From Mesorhizobium sp. M4B.F.Ca.ET.203.01.1.1 (GTDB lineage: Bacteria > Pseudomonadota > Alphaproteobacteria > Rhizobiales > Rhizobiaceae): a DNA stretch of 64,000 nt. Position 1 is the first letter of the stretch; each line of letters begins with the position of its first letter. The notes under the pieces are model-generated. The model saw only the letters and a list, made by a program, of their open reading frames with translations, searched no databases and was not told the DNA's origin. Positions 42,750 to 52,004 of this stretch are shown here, piece after piece. The stretch spans positions 434,001-498,000 of the forward strand of contig NZ_SRUO01000004.1 in the NCBI RefSeq assembly GCF_004791025.1, written 5' to 3'. Position numbers and translations under genes: made by a program.

Positions 42750-43700
42750 TCAACTCGCCGGCTTTTTGCGCGCCGGATAGCCGTTGGGATGCGGCGGCAC
42801 GGCCTTGAGATAGGCGGCGATCGCGGCACGGTCGTCGGCAGTCAGTTCGGCCATGTTCTTCTGCACGTCGACCATGGCGCCGCCGACGGAATCGAAATCC
42901 GGCGTAAAGCCGGTCTCGAGATAGTTGGCGATATCGCCCTCCGACCACTCGCCGATGCCGCCCTCGCCCGCCGTGATGTTGGGCACGATGCCCGAGCCTT
43001 CGGCGGCCGTGGCGCCGGCCAGCCATTCGCTCTTCCTGGTGCCGCCGGCAAGGTCGCGCGGCGTGTGGCATTCGCCGCAATGGCCGGGGCCTTCGACGAG
43101 ATAGCGACCGGCCGCGACCTTGTCCGGCGCGCCGTCGGCCACGGCGATCACCTGCTCGGGGTTGAGATAAAGCCGCTTCCACAGCCCGATGCCGCGGCGG
43201 ATGTTGAAGGGGAAGGCAAGCTTGTGATCAGGCGCCTTGCCGGCGACTGCCGGCAGCGTCTTCATGAACGCGTAAAGGTCGGCGACATCGGACGGCTTCA
43301 TGCGCGCGTAGGAGGCGTAGGGAAAGGCCGGGTAGAAATGCTCGCCCGCCGGCGAGACGCCCCTCAGCATGGCGTTGGCGAAGTCTTCCTCGCTCCAGGC
43401 GCCGATCCCGTCCTTGGCATCCTGCGAGATGTTGGGCGGCACGAAGGTGCCGAAAGGCGTCTTCAGTTCGAGGCCGCCCGCAAGTTCAAGGCGGACTTCG
43501 CCCTTCGCGCCGGGCCTGGCGTGGCAGGAGGTGCAGCCGCCGGCATAGAAGATGCGCTTGCCCTTGGCGGCATCGCCGGGGCCAAGCTGCGCGACGGTCG
43601 CGGCATCGAGCCTGACCGGCGCCGACAACACCCATCCGGCAACCGCGCCGACGCCGCCCAGAACGAGGGCGGCGCCGACGAGTTTCCTCAGCCAGGGCAT
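42750..43700 (-). CDS. Dihaem c-type cytochrome
   Basis: This 316-residue cytochrome has an N-terminal anchor (LVGAALVLGGVGAVAGWVL) and two CxxCH haem sites, CTSCH near residue 56 and CGECH near 208, each in a class I cytochrome fold with downstream Met candidates (YARMKPSDVADLYAFM). This matches the cytochrome subunits of membrane alcohol/aldehyde dehydrogenases and related electron carriers, though no dehydrogenase is adjacent. It begins 9 nt after the stop of the monohaem cytochrome gene, so the two form an operon. Both depend on the CycHJKL system encoded about 25 kb away. Confidence 0.93.
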   Translation of the reverse strand: MPWLRKLVGAALVLGGVGAVAGWVLSAPVRLDAATVAQLGPGDAAKGKRIFYAGGCTSCHARPGAKGEVRLELAGGLELKTPFGTFVPPNISQDAKDGIGAWSEEDFANAMLRGVSPAGEHFYPAFPYASYARMKPSDVADLYAFMKTLPAVAGKAPDHKLAFPFNIRRGIGLWKRLYLNPEQVIAVADGAPDKVAAGRYLVEGPGHCGECHTPRDLAGGTRKSEWLAGATAAEGSGIVPNITAGEGGIGEWSEGDIANYLETGFTPDFDSVGGAMVDVQKNMAELTADDRAAIAAYLKAVPPHPNGYPARKKPAS

Positions 43701-43709
43701 TGACCGCGA

Positions 43710-44147
43710 TCAGCCCTTCTTGATCCTGTAGTTCTGGTGGCAGGTGCCGCAGTCGCCGCCGATCGTGTTGAGCTGCGCCTTCAAGGCATCGACATCGGCT
43801 GGCGGAGCCGCGACTGCGGCCTTGACGTCGGCCAGGAACTTGTCCTCGGCCGCGTTGAAGCCGGCCGTATCTTCCCAGATCTTCGGCGCGGCGGTGGTGT
43901 CGCCCTTGTCGCTGCCGGCCGGAAAGAACTTCTCGGTGTCCCATTTCTCGCCATTGGCCTGCAGCGCCTGCAGCGCGGTCAGCACGGCGGCGGCGTCGAA
44001 AGCCTCCTCGCCCTTGACGACCTTCGACAATTGTCCGGCGAGCTTGCCGCGCTCCTTCATCAGGGCCTGGCGATCCTTGATCGGATCAGCGAAGGCGGCC
44101 GAACCGGCAATGGCGAGCATAGAGATGGCGAGAACAAGCTTTCTCAT
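43710..44147 (-). CDS. cycP: Cytochrome c' (class II c-type cytochrome)
   Basis: This 145-residue periplasmic protein has a signal peptide (MRKLVLAISMLAIAGSAAFA) and the class II layout: a four-helix bundle with the haem motif CGTCH close to the C-terminus (GGDCGTCHQNYRIKKG). Cytochromes c' bind NO and help resist nitrosative stress, or act in electron transfer. AAGGAG precedes the ATG. It is first in an operon with the dihaem cytochrome. Position and type fit; a NO role is inferred from the family. Confidence 0.93.
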   Translation of the reverse strand: MRKLVLAISMLAIAGSAAFADPIKDRQALMKERGKLAGQLSKVVKGEEAFDAAAVLTALQALQANGEKWDTEKFFPAGSDKGDTTAAPKIWEDTAGFNAAEDKFLADVKAAVAAPPADVDALKAQLNTIGGDCGTCHQNYRIKKG

Positions 44148-44256
44148 TCAGTGGCTCCTTGGTGAAGAGAGTTCGCGACTGGACGTTAACGGACGTCGCA
44201 AGGGAAATATTCCGTCCACTCAGCAACGATTTTCGCTTTCCGTTGCCGGCAGAAAA

Positions 44257-44287
44257 GAAAAAGCCCCGGTCGTGCCGGGGCTTTTTC
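44257..44287 (-). terminator. Strong intrinsic terminator after sodB
   Basis: Left arm GAAAAAGCCCCGG (44257-44269) and right arm CCGGGGCTTTTTC (44275-44287) form a 13-bp stem with a 5-nt loop. On the minus strand it ends in CTTTTTCTTTT, the U-tract of a rho-independent terminator, 9 nt after the sodB stop. Confidence 0.92.
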
Positions 44288-44296
44288 TCCAATCAA

Positions 44297-44899
44297 TCAG
44301 CCATTGGCCTTTTCATAGAGCTCAAGGACATGATCCCAGTTGATCAGGCTGTCGACGAAGGCTTCGAGGTATTTCGGGCGGGCGTTGCGGTAGTCGATGT
44401 AGTAGGAGTGCTCCCAGACGTCGACGCCGAGGATCGGCGAGGCGCCATGCACCAGCGGATTCTCGCCGTTCGGCGTCTTCGAGATCGCGAGCTTGCCGTC
44501 CTTGACCGAAATCCAGGCCCAGCCGGAACCGAACTGGGTGGTGCCGGCGGCGATGAAGTCTGCCTTGAACTTGTCATAGCCGCCGAGGTCGTTGTCGAAG
44601 GCCTTCTGCAGGGCCCCAGGGAGCTTGGAGCCGCCGCCGCCCTTCTTCATCCACTTCCAGAAGTGGATGTGGTTGTAGTGCTGAGCGGCGTTGTTGAAGA
44701 GGCCGGCGTTCTTGCCGAAGGACTGCTTCACCACCTCCTCGACCGAAAGGTCTCCCAGGCCGGCTTCCGCGGCGAGCTTGTTGCCGTTGTCGACATAGGC
44801 CTTGTGGTGCTTGTCGTGGTGATACTCCAGCGTCTCCTTCGACATGTAAGGCTGCAAGGCCTCGTAGTCGTAGGGCAAAGCGGGCAGCTCAAAAGCCAT
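44297..44899 (-). CDS. sodB: Fe/Mn superoxide dismutase
   Basis: This 200-residue enzyme dismutes superoxide. The N-terminus FELPALPYDYEALQPYMS and metal ligand His27 (LEYHHDKHHKAYV) are followed by NNAAQHYNHIHFWKWM (second His), and by DVWEHSYYIDYRNARPKYLEAF with the Asp and third His. The AQHYNHxxFW and DVWEHxYYxDY context is that of the Fe/Mn family; metal preference cannot be decided. It is cytoplasmic and monocistronic with a strong terminator. The ATG at 44899 has a GGGAG site upstream. Confidence 0.97.
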   Translation of the reverse strand: MAFELPALPYDYEALQPYMSKETLEYHHDKHHKAYVDNGNKLAAEAGLGDLSVEEVVKQSFGKNAGLFNNAAQHYNHIHFWKWMKKGGGGSKLPGALQKAFDNDLGGYDKFKADFIAAGTTQFGSGWAWISVKDGKLAISKTPNGENPLVHGASPILGVDVWEHSYYIDYRNARPKYLEAFVDSLINWDHVLELYEKANG

Positions 44900-45070
44900 G
44901 GATGGTACTCCCTCATGGAAAATCCGGTGTCGATACCGGACTAAGATAGGTCTGGAATGGTTGGGGACAACTCCGGAATGAAGCGCCGGTTCCCTTTCTA
45001 GAGAGGTTCCGGAAGAGTGTCACATGGTTTTGCAGCAGGTGGCCGCGTGAAAGGAAAGCCCGGCCGCGGA

Positions 45071-45949
45071 TCAGGCGGCGGACGCCGAATGCGCCCAGTC
45101 CCAGTAGAGCTCGCGCGCCTTCTTGGCGACCGGCCCGGGCTGGAGGTTGCGCTCCTCGATGCGGGTGATCGGCACGATCTTGGAGTGGTTGCCGGTGGAG
45201 AAGATCTCGTCCGCTTCGAGGAATTCGCGCACCGAGAGCGTCCTTTCGGTGGTCTTGAAGCCGTAGTCGCCGAGCAGGTTTATCGTGCGCGAACGGGTGA
45301 TGCCGGACAGGAAGGTGCCGTTCGCCGCCGGCGTCAGCACATGGCCGTCCTTGACCAGGAAGATGTTCGAGGTTCCGGTCTCGGCGACGTTGCCCAGCAT
45401 GTCCAGCACCAGCGCATTGTCGAAGCCGCGCATCTTGGCCTCGAGGATGGCGCGGCCGTTGTTGGGATAGAGGCAGCCGGCCTTGGCGTTGGTCGGCATG
45501 GTCTCGATGCTCGGCCGCCGGAACGGCGACAAGGTGATCGAAAAGCCAGCCGGCGAGATCATCGGCGATTCGTAGAGGCAAAGGCAGAAGCGGGTCGAGG
45601 CCGGATCGGCCGGCACGCCCATGTAGCCGCCATGCTCGGCCCAGTACATCGGCCTGATATAGACCGCCGTCTTGCCGTCGAACTTCTTCAGGCCATCCCA
45701 GGTCAGCCCGACGATCTTGTCGGTGGTCATGGTGGGTTTCAGGCCGAGCGCGATGGCCGAGGCGTTCACCCGGGCGGCGTGAAGCTCGAGGTCGGGCGCC
45801 ACGCCCTCGAACCAGCGGGCGCCGTCGAAGACGCTGGTGCCGAGCCACATGGCGTGGCTGCGGGGGCCGAGAATGGCGACATTGCCTTCATGCCAGTCGC
45901 CGTCGACGAAGGTCCATGTCGCGGATTGCGCCGCTGCCGCCAGTGTCAT
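45071..45949 (-). CDS. ilvE: Branched-chain amino-acid aminotransferase (class IV)
   Basis: This 292-residue PLP enzyme transfers amino groups between branched-chain amino acids and 2-oxoglutarate. Seen here: GTSVFDGARWFEG, YIRPMYWAE, the PLP lysine Lys156 in NAKAGCLYPNN, and the phosphate-binding GNVAETGTSNIFLVKDG and LSGITR blocks. GGAACGA lies before the ATG at 45949; the 50-residue upstream extension is not part of the fold. Paralogues with D-amino-acid or aromatic specificity share this pattern, so branched-chain preference is the family default. It is divergent from the haloacid dehalogenase gene. Confidence 0.93.
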   Translation of the reverse strand: MTLAAAAQSATWTFVDGDWHEGNVAILGPRSHAMWLGTSVFDGARWFEGVAPDLELHAARVNASAIALGLKPTMTTDKIVGLTWDGLKKFDGKTAVYIRPMYWAEHGGYMGVPADPASTRFCLCLYESPMISPAGFSITLSPFRRPSIETMPTNAKAGCLYPNNGRAILEAKMRGFDNALVLDMLGNVAETGTSNIFLVKDGHVLTPAANGTFLSGITRSRTINLLGDYGFKTTERTLSVREFLEADEIFSTGNHSKIVPITRIEERNLQPGPVAKKARELYWDWAHSASAA

Positions 45950-46137
45950 TGCTCGTTCCGTCCAGATGCTTTTCGCGAAGCGGGCATAGGAAGATGCTTT
46001 GAAGGCCGCAGTCAACCGGTATCGCGGAGATTTGTTGAGGCCTGCGGCTCTTGGCCTGGCGGCTATCCGCAAGCATCGATTGGCGCTGGCCGCAATCAAC
46101 GCTTGCGCTCCGCCTGCCCTCGCCTCACAACTGTCGC

Positions 46138-46797
46138 ATGCACCATGCGGCTTATGTTTTCGACGCCTACGGCACGTTGTTCGACGTGCATGCCGCCGTG
46201 CGCCGCCATGCCGGCGAGATCGGGCCGGACGGCCAGCTGCTCTCCGACATCTGGCGCGCCAAGCAGCTCGAATATTCCTGGGTCAGGACGCTGATGGGCG
46301 CCTATGCCGACTTCTGGCAATTGACCGAGCAGGCGCTGGATTTCGCCCTGCGCAAGGTACCCTCGGTCGACAGGGGGCTGCGGGCCAAGCTGCTTGAGGC
46401 TTACTGGCGGCTCGACTGCTATCCGGAGGTGCCGGCCGTGCTCAAGGCGCTCAAGGCGTCCGGCGCTCGGCTGGCAATCCTCTCCAACGGCTCGCCCGAG
46501 ATGCTCGAAGCTGCGGTCAAGTCGGCCGCGCTCGACCAGGTGCTGGACGACATCTTTTCCGTCGATCAAGTCAGGCGCTTCAAGACCGACCCCTCGACCT
46601 ACGACATGGTGACCACCGGCTGGCGCCTCTATCCGGATGCGGTGTCGTTCCAATCGTCCAACCGCTGGGACGTGGCGGGGGCCGCCAAGTTCGGCTTCCG
46701 CACGGTGTGGATCAACCGCGCCAACCAGCCTGACGAATACCGCGATTTCATGCCGGGATTGATCCTGCCGTCGCTCGAAGGCCTGCTGACCGCTTGA
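46138..46797 (+). CDS. Type II haloacid dehalogenase (HAD superfamily)
   Basis: This 219-residue enzyme has the type II L-2-haloacid dehalogenase pattern: nucleophile Asp9 in VFDAYGTLFDV, ILSNGSPEMLEAAVKS (motif II Ser), RFKTDPSTYDM (Lys) and the diagnostic FQSSNRWDVAGAAKFGF (motif III with Ser/Asn/Asp), plus TVWINRAN. Substrates in characterised members are 2-haloacids, but many genomic members may be phosphatases or unassigned. The ATG at 46138 starts the motif I strand; the upstream sequence lacks a good Shine-Dalgarno site. No halocarbon genes are adjacent. Confidence 0.9.
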   Translation: MHHAAYVFDAYGTLFDVHAAVRRHAGEIGPDGQLLSDIWRAKQLEYSWVRTLMGAYADFWQLTEQALDFALRKVPSVDRGLRAKLLEAYWRLDCYPEVPAVLKALKASGARLAILSNGSPEMLEAAVKSAALDQVLDDIFSVDQVRRFKTDPSTYDMVTTGWRLYPDAVSFQSSNRWDVAGAAKFGFRTVWINRANQPDEYRDFMPGLILPSLEGLLTA

Positions 46798-47043
46798 GGT
46801 AGGTTGGTATTCAGGGGATGCCGACTTGACCTGGATCTCAACATAGCTTGGGGTCGCCAGGCCGCATGTGGCCGTGGCGCAACAGGCCGGATGCGGTCAC
46901 AGCTTTGCCTTTGTTTGTCCACCCTGAGGCCAGAATCGGAACCGCCTATCGCCGCCAACTGTTAAAGGCGAGAGTGCTCCCGTTAACAGTCCGCACCGGC
47001 GCATTTATGCTTTGTTGCGACTTGAGACCTAAAAAAGGCAACC

Positions 47044-47868
47044 ATGTTCACATCCGATCCGTCCTCCCTTCGCCTCAGCCGCCGCGGCTTTCTCAATGCC
47101 GCGGCGCTCGGCGCCGCCTCGGTCGCCGTTTCGGCTTGCGCCACGACGAGGCCGGAACCAGTCGAGCCGCCGCCGCCGGCCTATGTCGAGCCGCCGCTGG
47201 GCGACTATGCGACGATGTACGGCCCGATCTCGGACAGCGGTTTCGAAGTGCCGGCCATACCGTTCCAGAAGATCGATCCGCAATTCCTGCGCCAGATCGT
47301 TCCCGATCCGACTGGCCAGAAGCCGGGCACCATCGTCGTCGATACGACCGGCCATCACCTCTATCTGGTGCGTGAGGGCGGCCAGGCGATCCGCTACGGC
47401 GTCGGCCTCGGCCGTGCCGGCTTCGAATGGGCGGGCGACGCGGTGGTGCAGTGGAAGCAGAAGTGGCCAAAATGGACGCCGCCGGACGAGATGGTCGCCC
47501 GCCAGCCGGAGCTGAGGGAGTACAGCGCCGACAATGGCGGCATGCCCGGCGGGCTGAAGAACCCGCTCGGCGCGCGCGCGCTCTATCTGTTCCAGGGGAA
47601 TGTGGACACGCTCTACCGCCTGCACGGCTCGCCGGAATGGAACTCGATCGGCAAGTCGGTGTCGTCGGGCTGCGTTCGCCTGATCAACCAGGACATCATC
47701 GATCTCTACGATCGCGTGCCCTCGAAGACGCCGGTGATCGTTACCGCCGATGTCGGCCAGCCGATGGTGGCGAGCGCCAATCGCAAAGCCATTCCGATCG
47801 ACGCCGGCGTGCCCGATGGATCGATCCTGCTTGGGCCGATCAGGCGCGATACCGACGAGCTCTTCTGA
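47044..47868 (+). CDS. L,D-transpeptidase (YkuD family), Tat lipoprotein
   Basis: This 274-residue cell-wall enzyme makes 3-3 cross-links or attaches proteins to peptidoglycan. The N-terminus holds a twin-arginine motif (RRGFLNAAALG at residues 13-23) and a lipobox-like VSAC ending at Cys32. The YkuD domain runs from about 85 (GTIVVDTTGHHLYLV) to 235 with HGSPEW (His194) and SSGCVRL (nucleophile Cys210). An AAAAGG site lies before the ATG. Several such enzymes are usual in rhizobia. It is alone, with a 246-bp gap before it. Confidence 0.94.
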   Translation: MFTSDPSSLRLSRRGFLNAAALGAASVAVSACATTRPEPVEPPPPAYVEPPLGDYATMYGPISDSGFEVPAIPFQKIDPQFLRQIVPDPTGQKPGTIVVDTTGHHLYLVREGGQAIRYGVGLGRAGFEWAGDAVVQWKQKWPKWTPPDEMVARQPELREYSADNGGMPGGLKNPLGARALYLFQGNVDTLYRLHGSPEWNSIGKSVSSGCVRLINQDIIDLYDRVPSKTPVIVTADVGQPMVASANRKAIPIDAGVPDGSILLGPIRRDTDELF

Positions 47869-47881
47869 AGCCTGAATCTCG

Positions 47882-49357
47882 TCAGCGGTGCGCGGCCAGC
47901 ACAGTCGCCAGCATTGCAACACCGCGTCTCAGTACCTCCACGTCGAGCCCTGCATAGCCGAGGATGAAGCCGGCCGTTTCAGGTCGCGGCTCGGTTGGGT
48001 CATAGAGCGGCGATACCGGATAGAGGCCGATCCCGGCGGCGCGCGCAGCCGCGATGATCGCCGGCTCGCGTTCGGCATCGATGCCGTTCATCCAGGCGAC
48101 GACATGCAGTCCGGTGTCGGCTCCCGCGACGGAGACTCCTGCACCCAGATGTTCGGACAACGCCTGCAGCAGGGCCTCCCTGCGCTCGGCGTTCTTCCTG
48201 CGTATGCTGCGGACGTGACGCTCATAAGCGCCGCTCGCCAGCAGGTCGCCCAGTATGTCTTGTTCCAGCATCGGAGCATGCCGGTCGGTCAGCCGTTTCG
48301 CCTCGCTAAACGCCCGGGTGAGGCTGGCGGGAACGACGAGATAGCCGAGCCTCAGGGTCGGCGAAAGCGTCTTGGACAGCGTGCCGATATAGATGACGGA
48401 GTCAGGATCGAGGGCCTGCAGCGGCGGGATGGGGGAGATGTCGTGACGGTATTCGCCATCATAATCGTCCTCGACGATGTAGGCGCCTGTGGCCTTGGCC
48501 CAGGCCAGGAGGGCGCGCCGGCGCGTCGCGGAAAGCACGCTACCGAGCGGAAACTGATGCGACGGCGTCACGCAAGCAAGGCGGGCCGGCGGCAAGGCAT
48601 CCGTCCTCAGCCCGTCGGCGTCGACCGCAACGGGCACGGCGATGCCGCCTGCCGCCGCGAAGGCATTGCGGGCCAGCAGATAGCCCGGGTTCTCGATCAC
48701 AAACGGGTCGCCGGGGTCAAGCAGCAGCCGCGCGCAGAGGTCGAGCCCTTGCTGGGAGCCGTTGACGATGACGATCTGGTCCGGCGTGCAATTGATGCCG
48801 CGAGCGCGCCAGAGATAGCCCTGAAGCGCGCCGCGGGCGGCAAGGGACCCCTGAGGGTCGCCATAGCGCAGCCGAGCGGGGCGTCGCAAAATGGCTTTGT
48901 TCGACGCCCGCCGCCAGGCCAGCACCGGGAAGTCCGCCCCGGACAGGTCGCCATAGCGGAAATCGGCAAGCTTGGCCGGCTGCATTTCCGCCGGCGCAGG
49001 CAGGGCCACGAGGCGGCGGGCGAATGCCGACAGGTTGCGGGGCTGAGCGGCCTCGAGGGGCGTCTCCATCGACGGCGCCTCCAGCCCCGAGGCCACGATC
49101 GCGCGTGCTCCCGGCCGGATGATCAGATAGCCTTCGGCGTCGAGCTGGCTATAGGCGGCCGTCACCGTGGTGCGTGAGGCGCCCCATTCGGCGGCAAAGA
49201 CCCGCGTCGACGGCAGGCGGTCGCCAGGCCGATAGGCGCCGCTGTGCACCTGCGCCTTGATCGCCGCGATGATCCGGCGCGCGACGCCATCCTTCTCCAA
49301 CTGGACCACAGAGAACCTGCGAAACTGGATATTTCCACCAAGCCAGACTTGCGGCAT
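47882..49357 (-). CDS. MocR-type GntR regulator with aminotransferase-like domain
   Basis: This is about 491 residues. An N-terminal GntR winged helix (VARRIIAAIKAQVHSGAYRPGDRLPSTRVFAAEWGASRTTVTAAYSQLDAEGYL) is fused to a class I aminotransferase fold with PLP lysine in GTLSKTLSPTLRLGYL. MocR regulators use PLP or PLP-amino-acid adducts as signals. It is divergent from, and only about 29 bp from, the PaiB-like gene, so it probably controls that gene. The start is uncertain: ATG 49357 is given, but ATG 49387 or 49393 would overlap the divergent gene. Confidence 0.88.
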   Translation of the reverse strand: MPQVWLGGNIQFRRFSVVQLEKDGVARRIIAAIKAQVHSGAYRPGDRLPSTRVFAAEWGASRTTVTAAYSQLDAEGYLIIRPGARAIVASGLEAPSMETPLEAAQPRNLSAFARRLVALPAPAEMQPAKLADFRYGDLSGADFPVLAWRRASNKAILRRPARLRYGDPQGSLAARGALQGYLWRARGINCTPDQIVIVNGSQQGLDLCARLLLDPGDPFVIENPGYLLARNAFAAAGGIAVPVAVDADGLRTDALPPARLACVTPSHQFPLGSVLSATRRRALLAWAKATGAYIVEDDYDGEYRHDISPIPPLQALDPDSVIYIGTLSKTLSPTLRLGYLVVPASLTRAFSEAKRLTDRHAPMLEQDILGDLLASGAYERHVRSIRRKNAERREALLQALSEHLGAGVSVAGADTGLHVVAWMNGIDAEREPAIIAAARAAGIGLYPVSPLYDPTEPRPETAGFILGYAGLDVEVLRRGVAMLATVLAAHR

Positions 49358-49385
49358 CGTCGCCTGCAACGCAAGGAGTTTTGCC

Positions 49386-50009
49386 ATGTACATACCGCCC
49401 GCCTTCCGTGATGACGACAAGGAGAGCCTGAGAGCAACGATCCGCGCGGCGCGTCTGGCGACGCTGGTCACCGCCACGGCGGAAGGACCGCAGGCGACGC
49501 CGTTGCCACTTCTTCTCGACGAGAACGAGGGCGAGCACGGCGTGATCTACGGCCATGTCGCGAAGGCAAATCCGCAGTGGCGCGCACCGGTATTGGGCGA
49601 CGGCCTGGCGATCTTCATGGGACCGGACGCCTATGTGACGCCGGCGTGGTATCAGGCCAAGCAGGAAACCGGGAAGGTCGTGCCGACCTGGAACTATGTC
49701 GCCGTCCATGCCTATGGACCGATTGAATTCTTCGACGATGCCGACAGGCTGCTCGACGTGGTGACGCGTCTCACCACCCTCCACGAAGGCGGCCGCGCCT
49801 CGCCCTGGGCCGTAGCGGATGCGCCGCCGGATTTCATCCAGGCGCAACTGAAGGGGATTATTGGCCTGCGCATGCCGATCACGCGGCTCGAAGGCAAGCG
49901 CAAGATGAGCCAGAACCGCAACGCTGCCGATCGTGCCGGTGTGCTGGCTGGCCTCGCGGCGAGCGACCGGCCATCGGACCGTGAGGTGGCTCCGCTCATC
50001 CCGGTGTGA
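49386..50009 (+). CDS. PaiB-like FMN-binding regulator/flavoprotein
   Basis: This 207-residue protein fits the FMN-binding split-barrel family around B. subtilis PaiB: MYIPPAFRDDDKESLRATIRAARLATLVTA, then LLLDENEGEHGVIYGHVAKANPQW, and VPTWNYVAVHAYGPIEF with late GIIGLRMPITRLEGKRKMSQNR. AAGGAG is 8 nt before the ATG. It is divergent from a MocR gene. The coding end falls within a 25-bp tandem repeat that carries the stop codon. PaiB was described as a regulator; many homologues are simply annotated as FMN-binding proteins. Confidence 0.9.
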   Translation: MYIPPAFRDDDKESLRATIRAARLATLVTATAEGPQATPLPLLLDENEGEHGVIYGHVAKANPQWRAPVLGDGLAIFMGPDAYVTPAWYQAKQETGKVVPTWNYVAVHAYGPIEFFDDADRLLDVVTRLTTLHEGGRASPWAVADAPPDFIQAQLKGIIGLRMPITRLEGKRKMSQNRNAADRAGVLAGLAASDRPSDREVAPLIPV

Positions 50010-50034
50010 GGTCGCTCCGCTCATCCCGGTGTGA
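49981..50034. repeat. 25-bp tandem direct repeat across the paiB-like stop codon
   Basis: Copy 1 (49981-50005) and copy 2 (50006-50030) are identical except for one base (GTGAGGTGGC versus GTGAGGTCGC), and a third partial copy GTGA follows. The stop TGA at 50007-50009 is within copy 2. Confidence 0.9.
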
Positions 50035-50172
50035 ATCCGTCATCGCGAATCTGAGCCAGTTCGCCTGGTACTTCGCCGCGGCTTCCTGCTCGCCATAACG
50101 CAGGAAGGATTGATCACGGCAGCGCTCTGTCACCGCGCTTGAAGCGACCTCCGCCCTTCTCGTGCAGACATC

Positions 50173-51717
50173 CTACCGCCCCCTGGCCAGGCTCCCCAGG
50201 ATCCCGCGCACGATCGCGCGGCCGACAGACGAGCCGACCGAGCGCACCACCGACTTGATCGCCGCTTCGGCCACCGTCTGGCGGTTCGAGGGGCGTGGCG
50301 CCGGGGCGCGGCGGCCGCCGGACTGCGGAGCGGGATCGTCGCCAAAACCGGGAATCGTCCAGCGCGAGCGGCCGCTGTCGGCCTGTTGCGCCTGCTCTTC
50401 GGCCTCCTGCGCCTCTTTCGCCTTCTTCTGCAACAGCTCGAAGGCCGATTCGCGGTCGATCACCTGGTCGTATTGGCCCGAGACCGGGCTTTCCCCGATC
50501 AACTGGCGGCGCTCGTCCGGCGTGATCGGGCCGAGCCGCGACGACGGCGGCCGGATCAGCGTGCGCTGGACCATGGAGGGCACGCCCTTGGCCTCCAGCG
50601 TCGAAACCAGCGCCTCGCCGGTGCCGAGCTGGGTGATCGCGGTCATGCAGTCGAAATCGGGATTGGGGCGGAACGTCTCGGCCGCCGTCCTCACCGCCTG
50701 CTGTTCGCGCGGAGTGTAGGCGCGCAGGGCATGCTGGACGCGGTTGCCGAGCTGGGCCAGAACCTTCTCGGGAATATCCAGCGGGTTCTGGGTGACGAAA
50801 TAGACGCCGACACCCTTGGAGCGGATCAGCCGCACCACCTGCTCGACGCGGTCGACCAGCACCTTCGGCGCGTCCTCGAACAACAGATGCGCCTCGTCGA
50901 AGAAGAAGACCAGCTTCGGCTTGTCCGGATCGCCGACCTCGGGCAATTCCTCGAACAGCTCCGACATCAGCCAGAGCAGGAAGGTGGCGTAGAGGCGCGG
51001 GTTCATCATCAGCTTGTCGGCGGCCAGCACGCTGATGGCGCCACGGCCGTCGCGGGTGGTGCGCATGATGTCGGCGATGCGCAGCGCCGGCTCGCCGAAG
51101 AAATTCGCCGCGCCCTGCTGTTCCAGCACCAGCAGCGTGCGCTGGATGGCGCCGACGGACGGCTTGGTGACATTGCCGTAGCGGGCGCTGAGCTCATCGG
51201 CGCGCTCGGCGATGTTGGCGAGCAGCGCCTGCAGATCCTTGAGGTCGAGCAGAAGCAGGCCTTCCTCGTCGGCGATGCGGAAGGCGATGTTCATGATGCC
51301 TTCCTGCGCTTCGGTTAGGTTCATCAGCCGCGACAGCAAGAGCGGTCCCATCTCCGAAGTCGTGGCGCGAATCGGGTGGCCCTGTTCGCCGAACAGGTCC
51401 CAGAAGATGACCGGGAATTCCTGGAAGTCGTAAGGGTCGAGCTTGATCTGCTCGGCGCGCTTGACCAGGAAATCCTTGGCCTCGCCCATCATGGCGATGC
51501 CGGAAAGATCGCCCTTGATGTCGGCGCAGAAGACCGGCACGCCGGCGTTGGAAAAACCCTCGGCGAGGATTTGCAGGCTGACCGTCTTGCCGGTGCCGGT
51601 GGCGCCGGTGACCAGGCCGTGGCGGTTGCCATATTGCAGCAGAAGCTGCTCGGGGCGCTGATAGCTGTCGTCGGGCTTGCGGCTGGCGCCGATGAAAATG
51701 CTCTTGTCGTCAGCCAT
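50173..51717 (-). CDS. HerA/DUF853-type AAA-like ATPase
   Basis: This 514-residue protein has Walker A GATGTGKT near residue 40, a Walker-B-like [11 protein letters not shown] near 270 and the HerA-type sensor region [31 protein letters not shown]. It fits the 'helicase HerA-like C-terminal' DUF853 proteins, a core family in alphaproteobacteria. The C-terminal 80 residues are low-complexity (Gln/Ala/Glu, then Pro/Arg) and end in a basic helix [22 protein letters not shown]. Its cellular role is not established; membership of the FtsK-HerA group suggests nucleic-acid or macromolecular translocation. It is transcribed alone. Confidence 0.92.
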   Translation of the reverse strand: MADDKSIFIGASRKPDDSYQRPEQLLLQYGNRHGLVTGATGTGKTVSLQILAEGFSNAGVPVFCADIKGDLSGIAMMGEAKDFLVKRAEQIKLDPYDFQEFPVIFWDLFGEQGHPIRATTSEMGPLLLSRLMNLTEAQEGIMNIAFRIADEEGLLLLDLKDLQALLANIAERADELSARYGNVTKPSVGAIQRTLLVLEQQGAANFFGEPALRIADIMRTTRDGRGAISVLAADKLMMNPRLYATFLLWLMSELFEELPEVGDPDKPKLVFFFDEAHLLFEDAPKVLVDRVEQVVRLIRSKGVGVYFVTQNPLDIPEKVLAQLGNRVQHALRAYTPREQQAVRTAAETFRPNPDFDCMTAITQLGTGEALVSTLEAKGVPSMVQRTLIRPPSSRLGPITPDERRQLIGESPVSGQYDQVIDRESAFELLQKKAKEAQEAEEQAQQADSGRSRWTIPGFGDDPAPQSGGRRAPAPRPSNRQTVAEAAIKSVVRSVGSSVGRAIVRGILGSLARGR

Positions 51718-52004
51718 ATGTCCGGTCTCCGCAACCTGATGAAGTTAAAAGCAAAGGGCCCTCGCTGAGGTATAGTGAGGCGACACGGCAGCGACAATGC
51801 TCCAATCGCGAATCGGGCTTTCAGTCGGAGTTGGAACCGAACGCAAATCCCGACTTGCCGGGCTTCCTGCAGCTTGCGGACTTTGCGCATGTTTGGCAAT
51901 CGGTCGGTGGTTCACCCGGCCGCATGCGTGGCGCATTGTGATATCGGACAGGGAACCTTAGACTGACGGTTCGAATTGATGCGGCAGAAAAATCAGGAGT
52001 GCGG

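Noticed and set aside
51718..52004. Possible B12 riboswitch before the methylmalonyl-CoA mutase genes
   Set aside because: No B12-box-like sequence or ordered hairpins were seen in these 287 bp.
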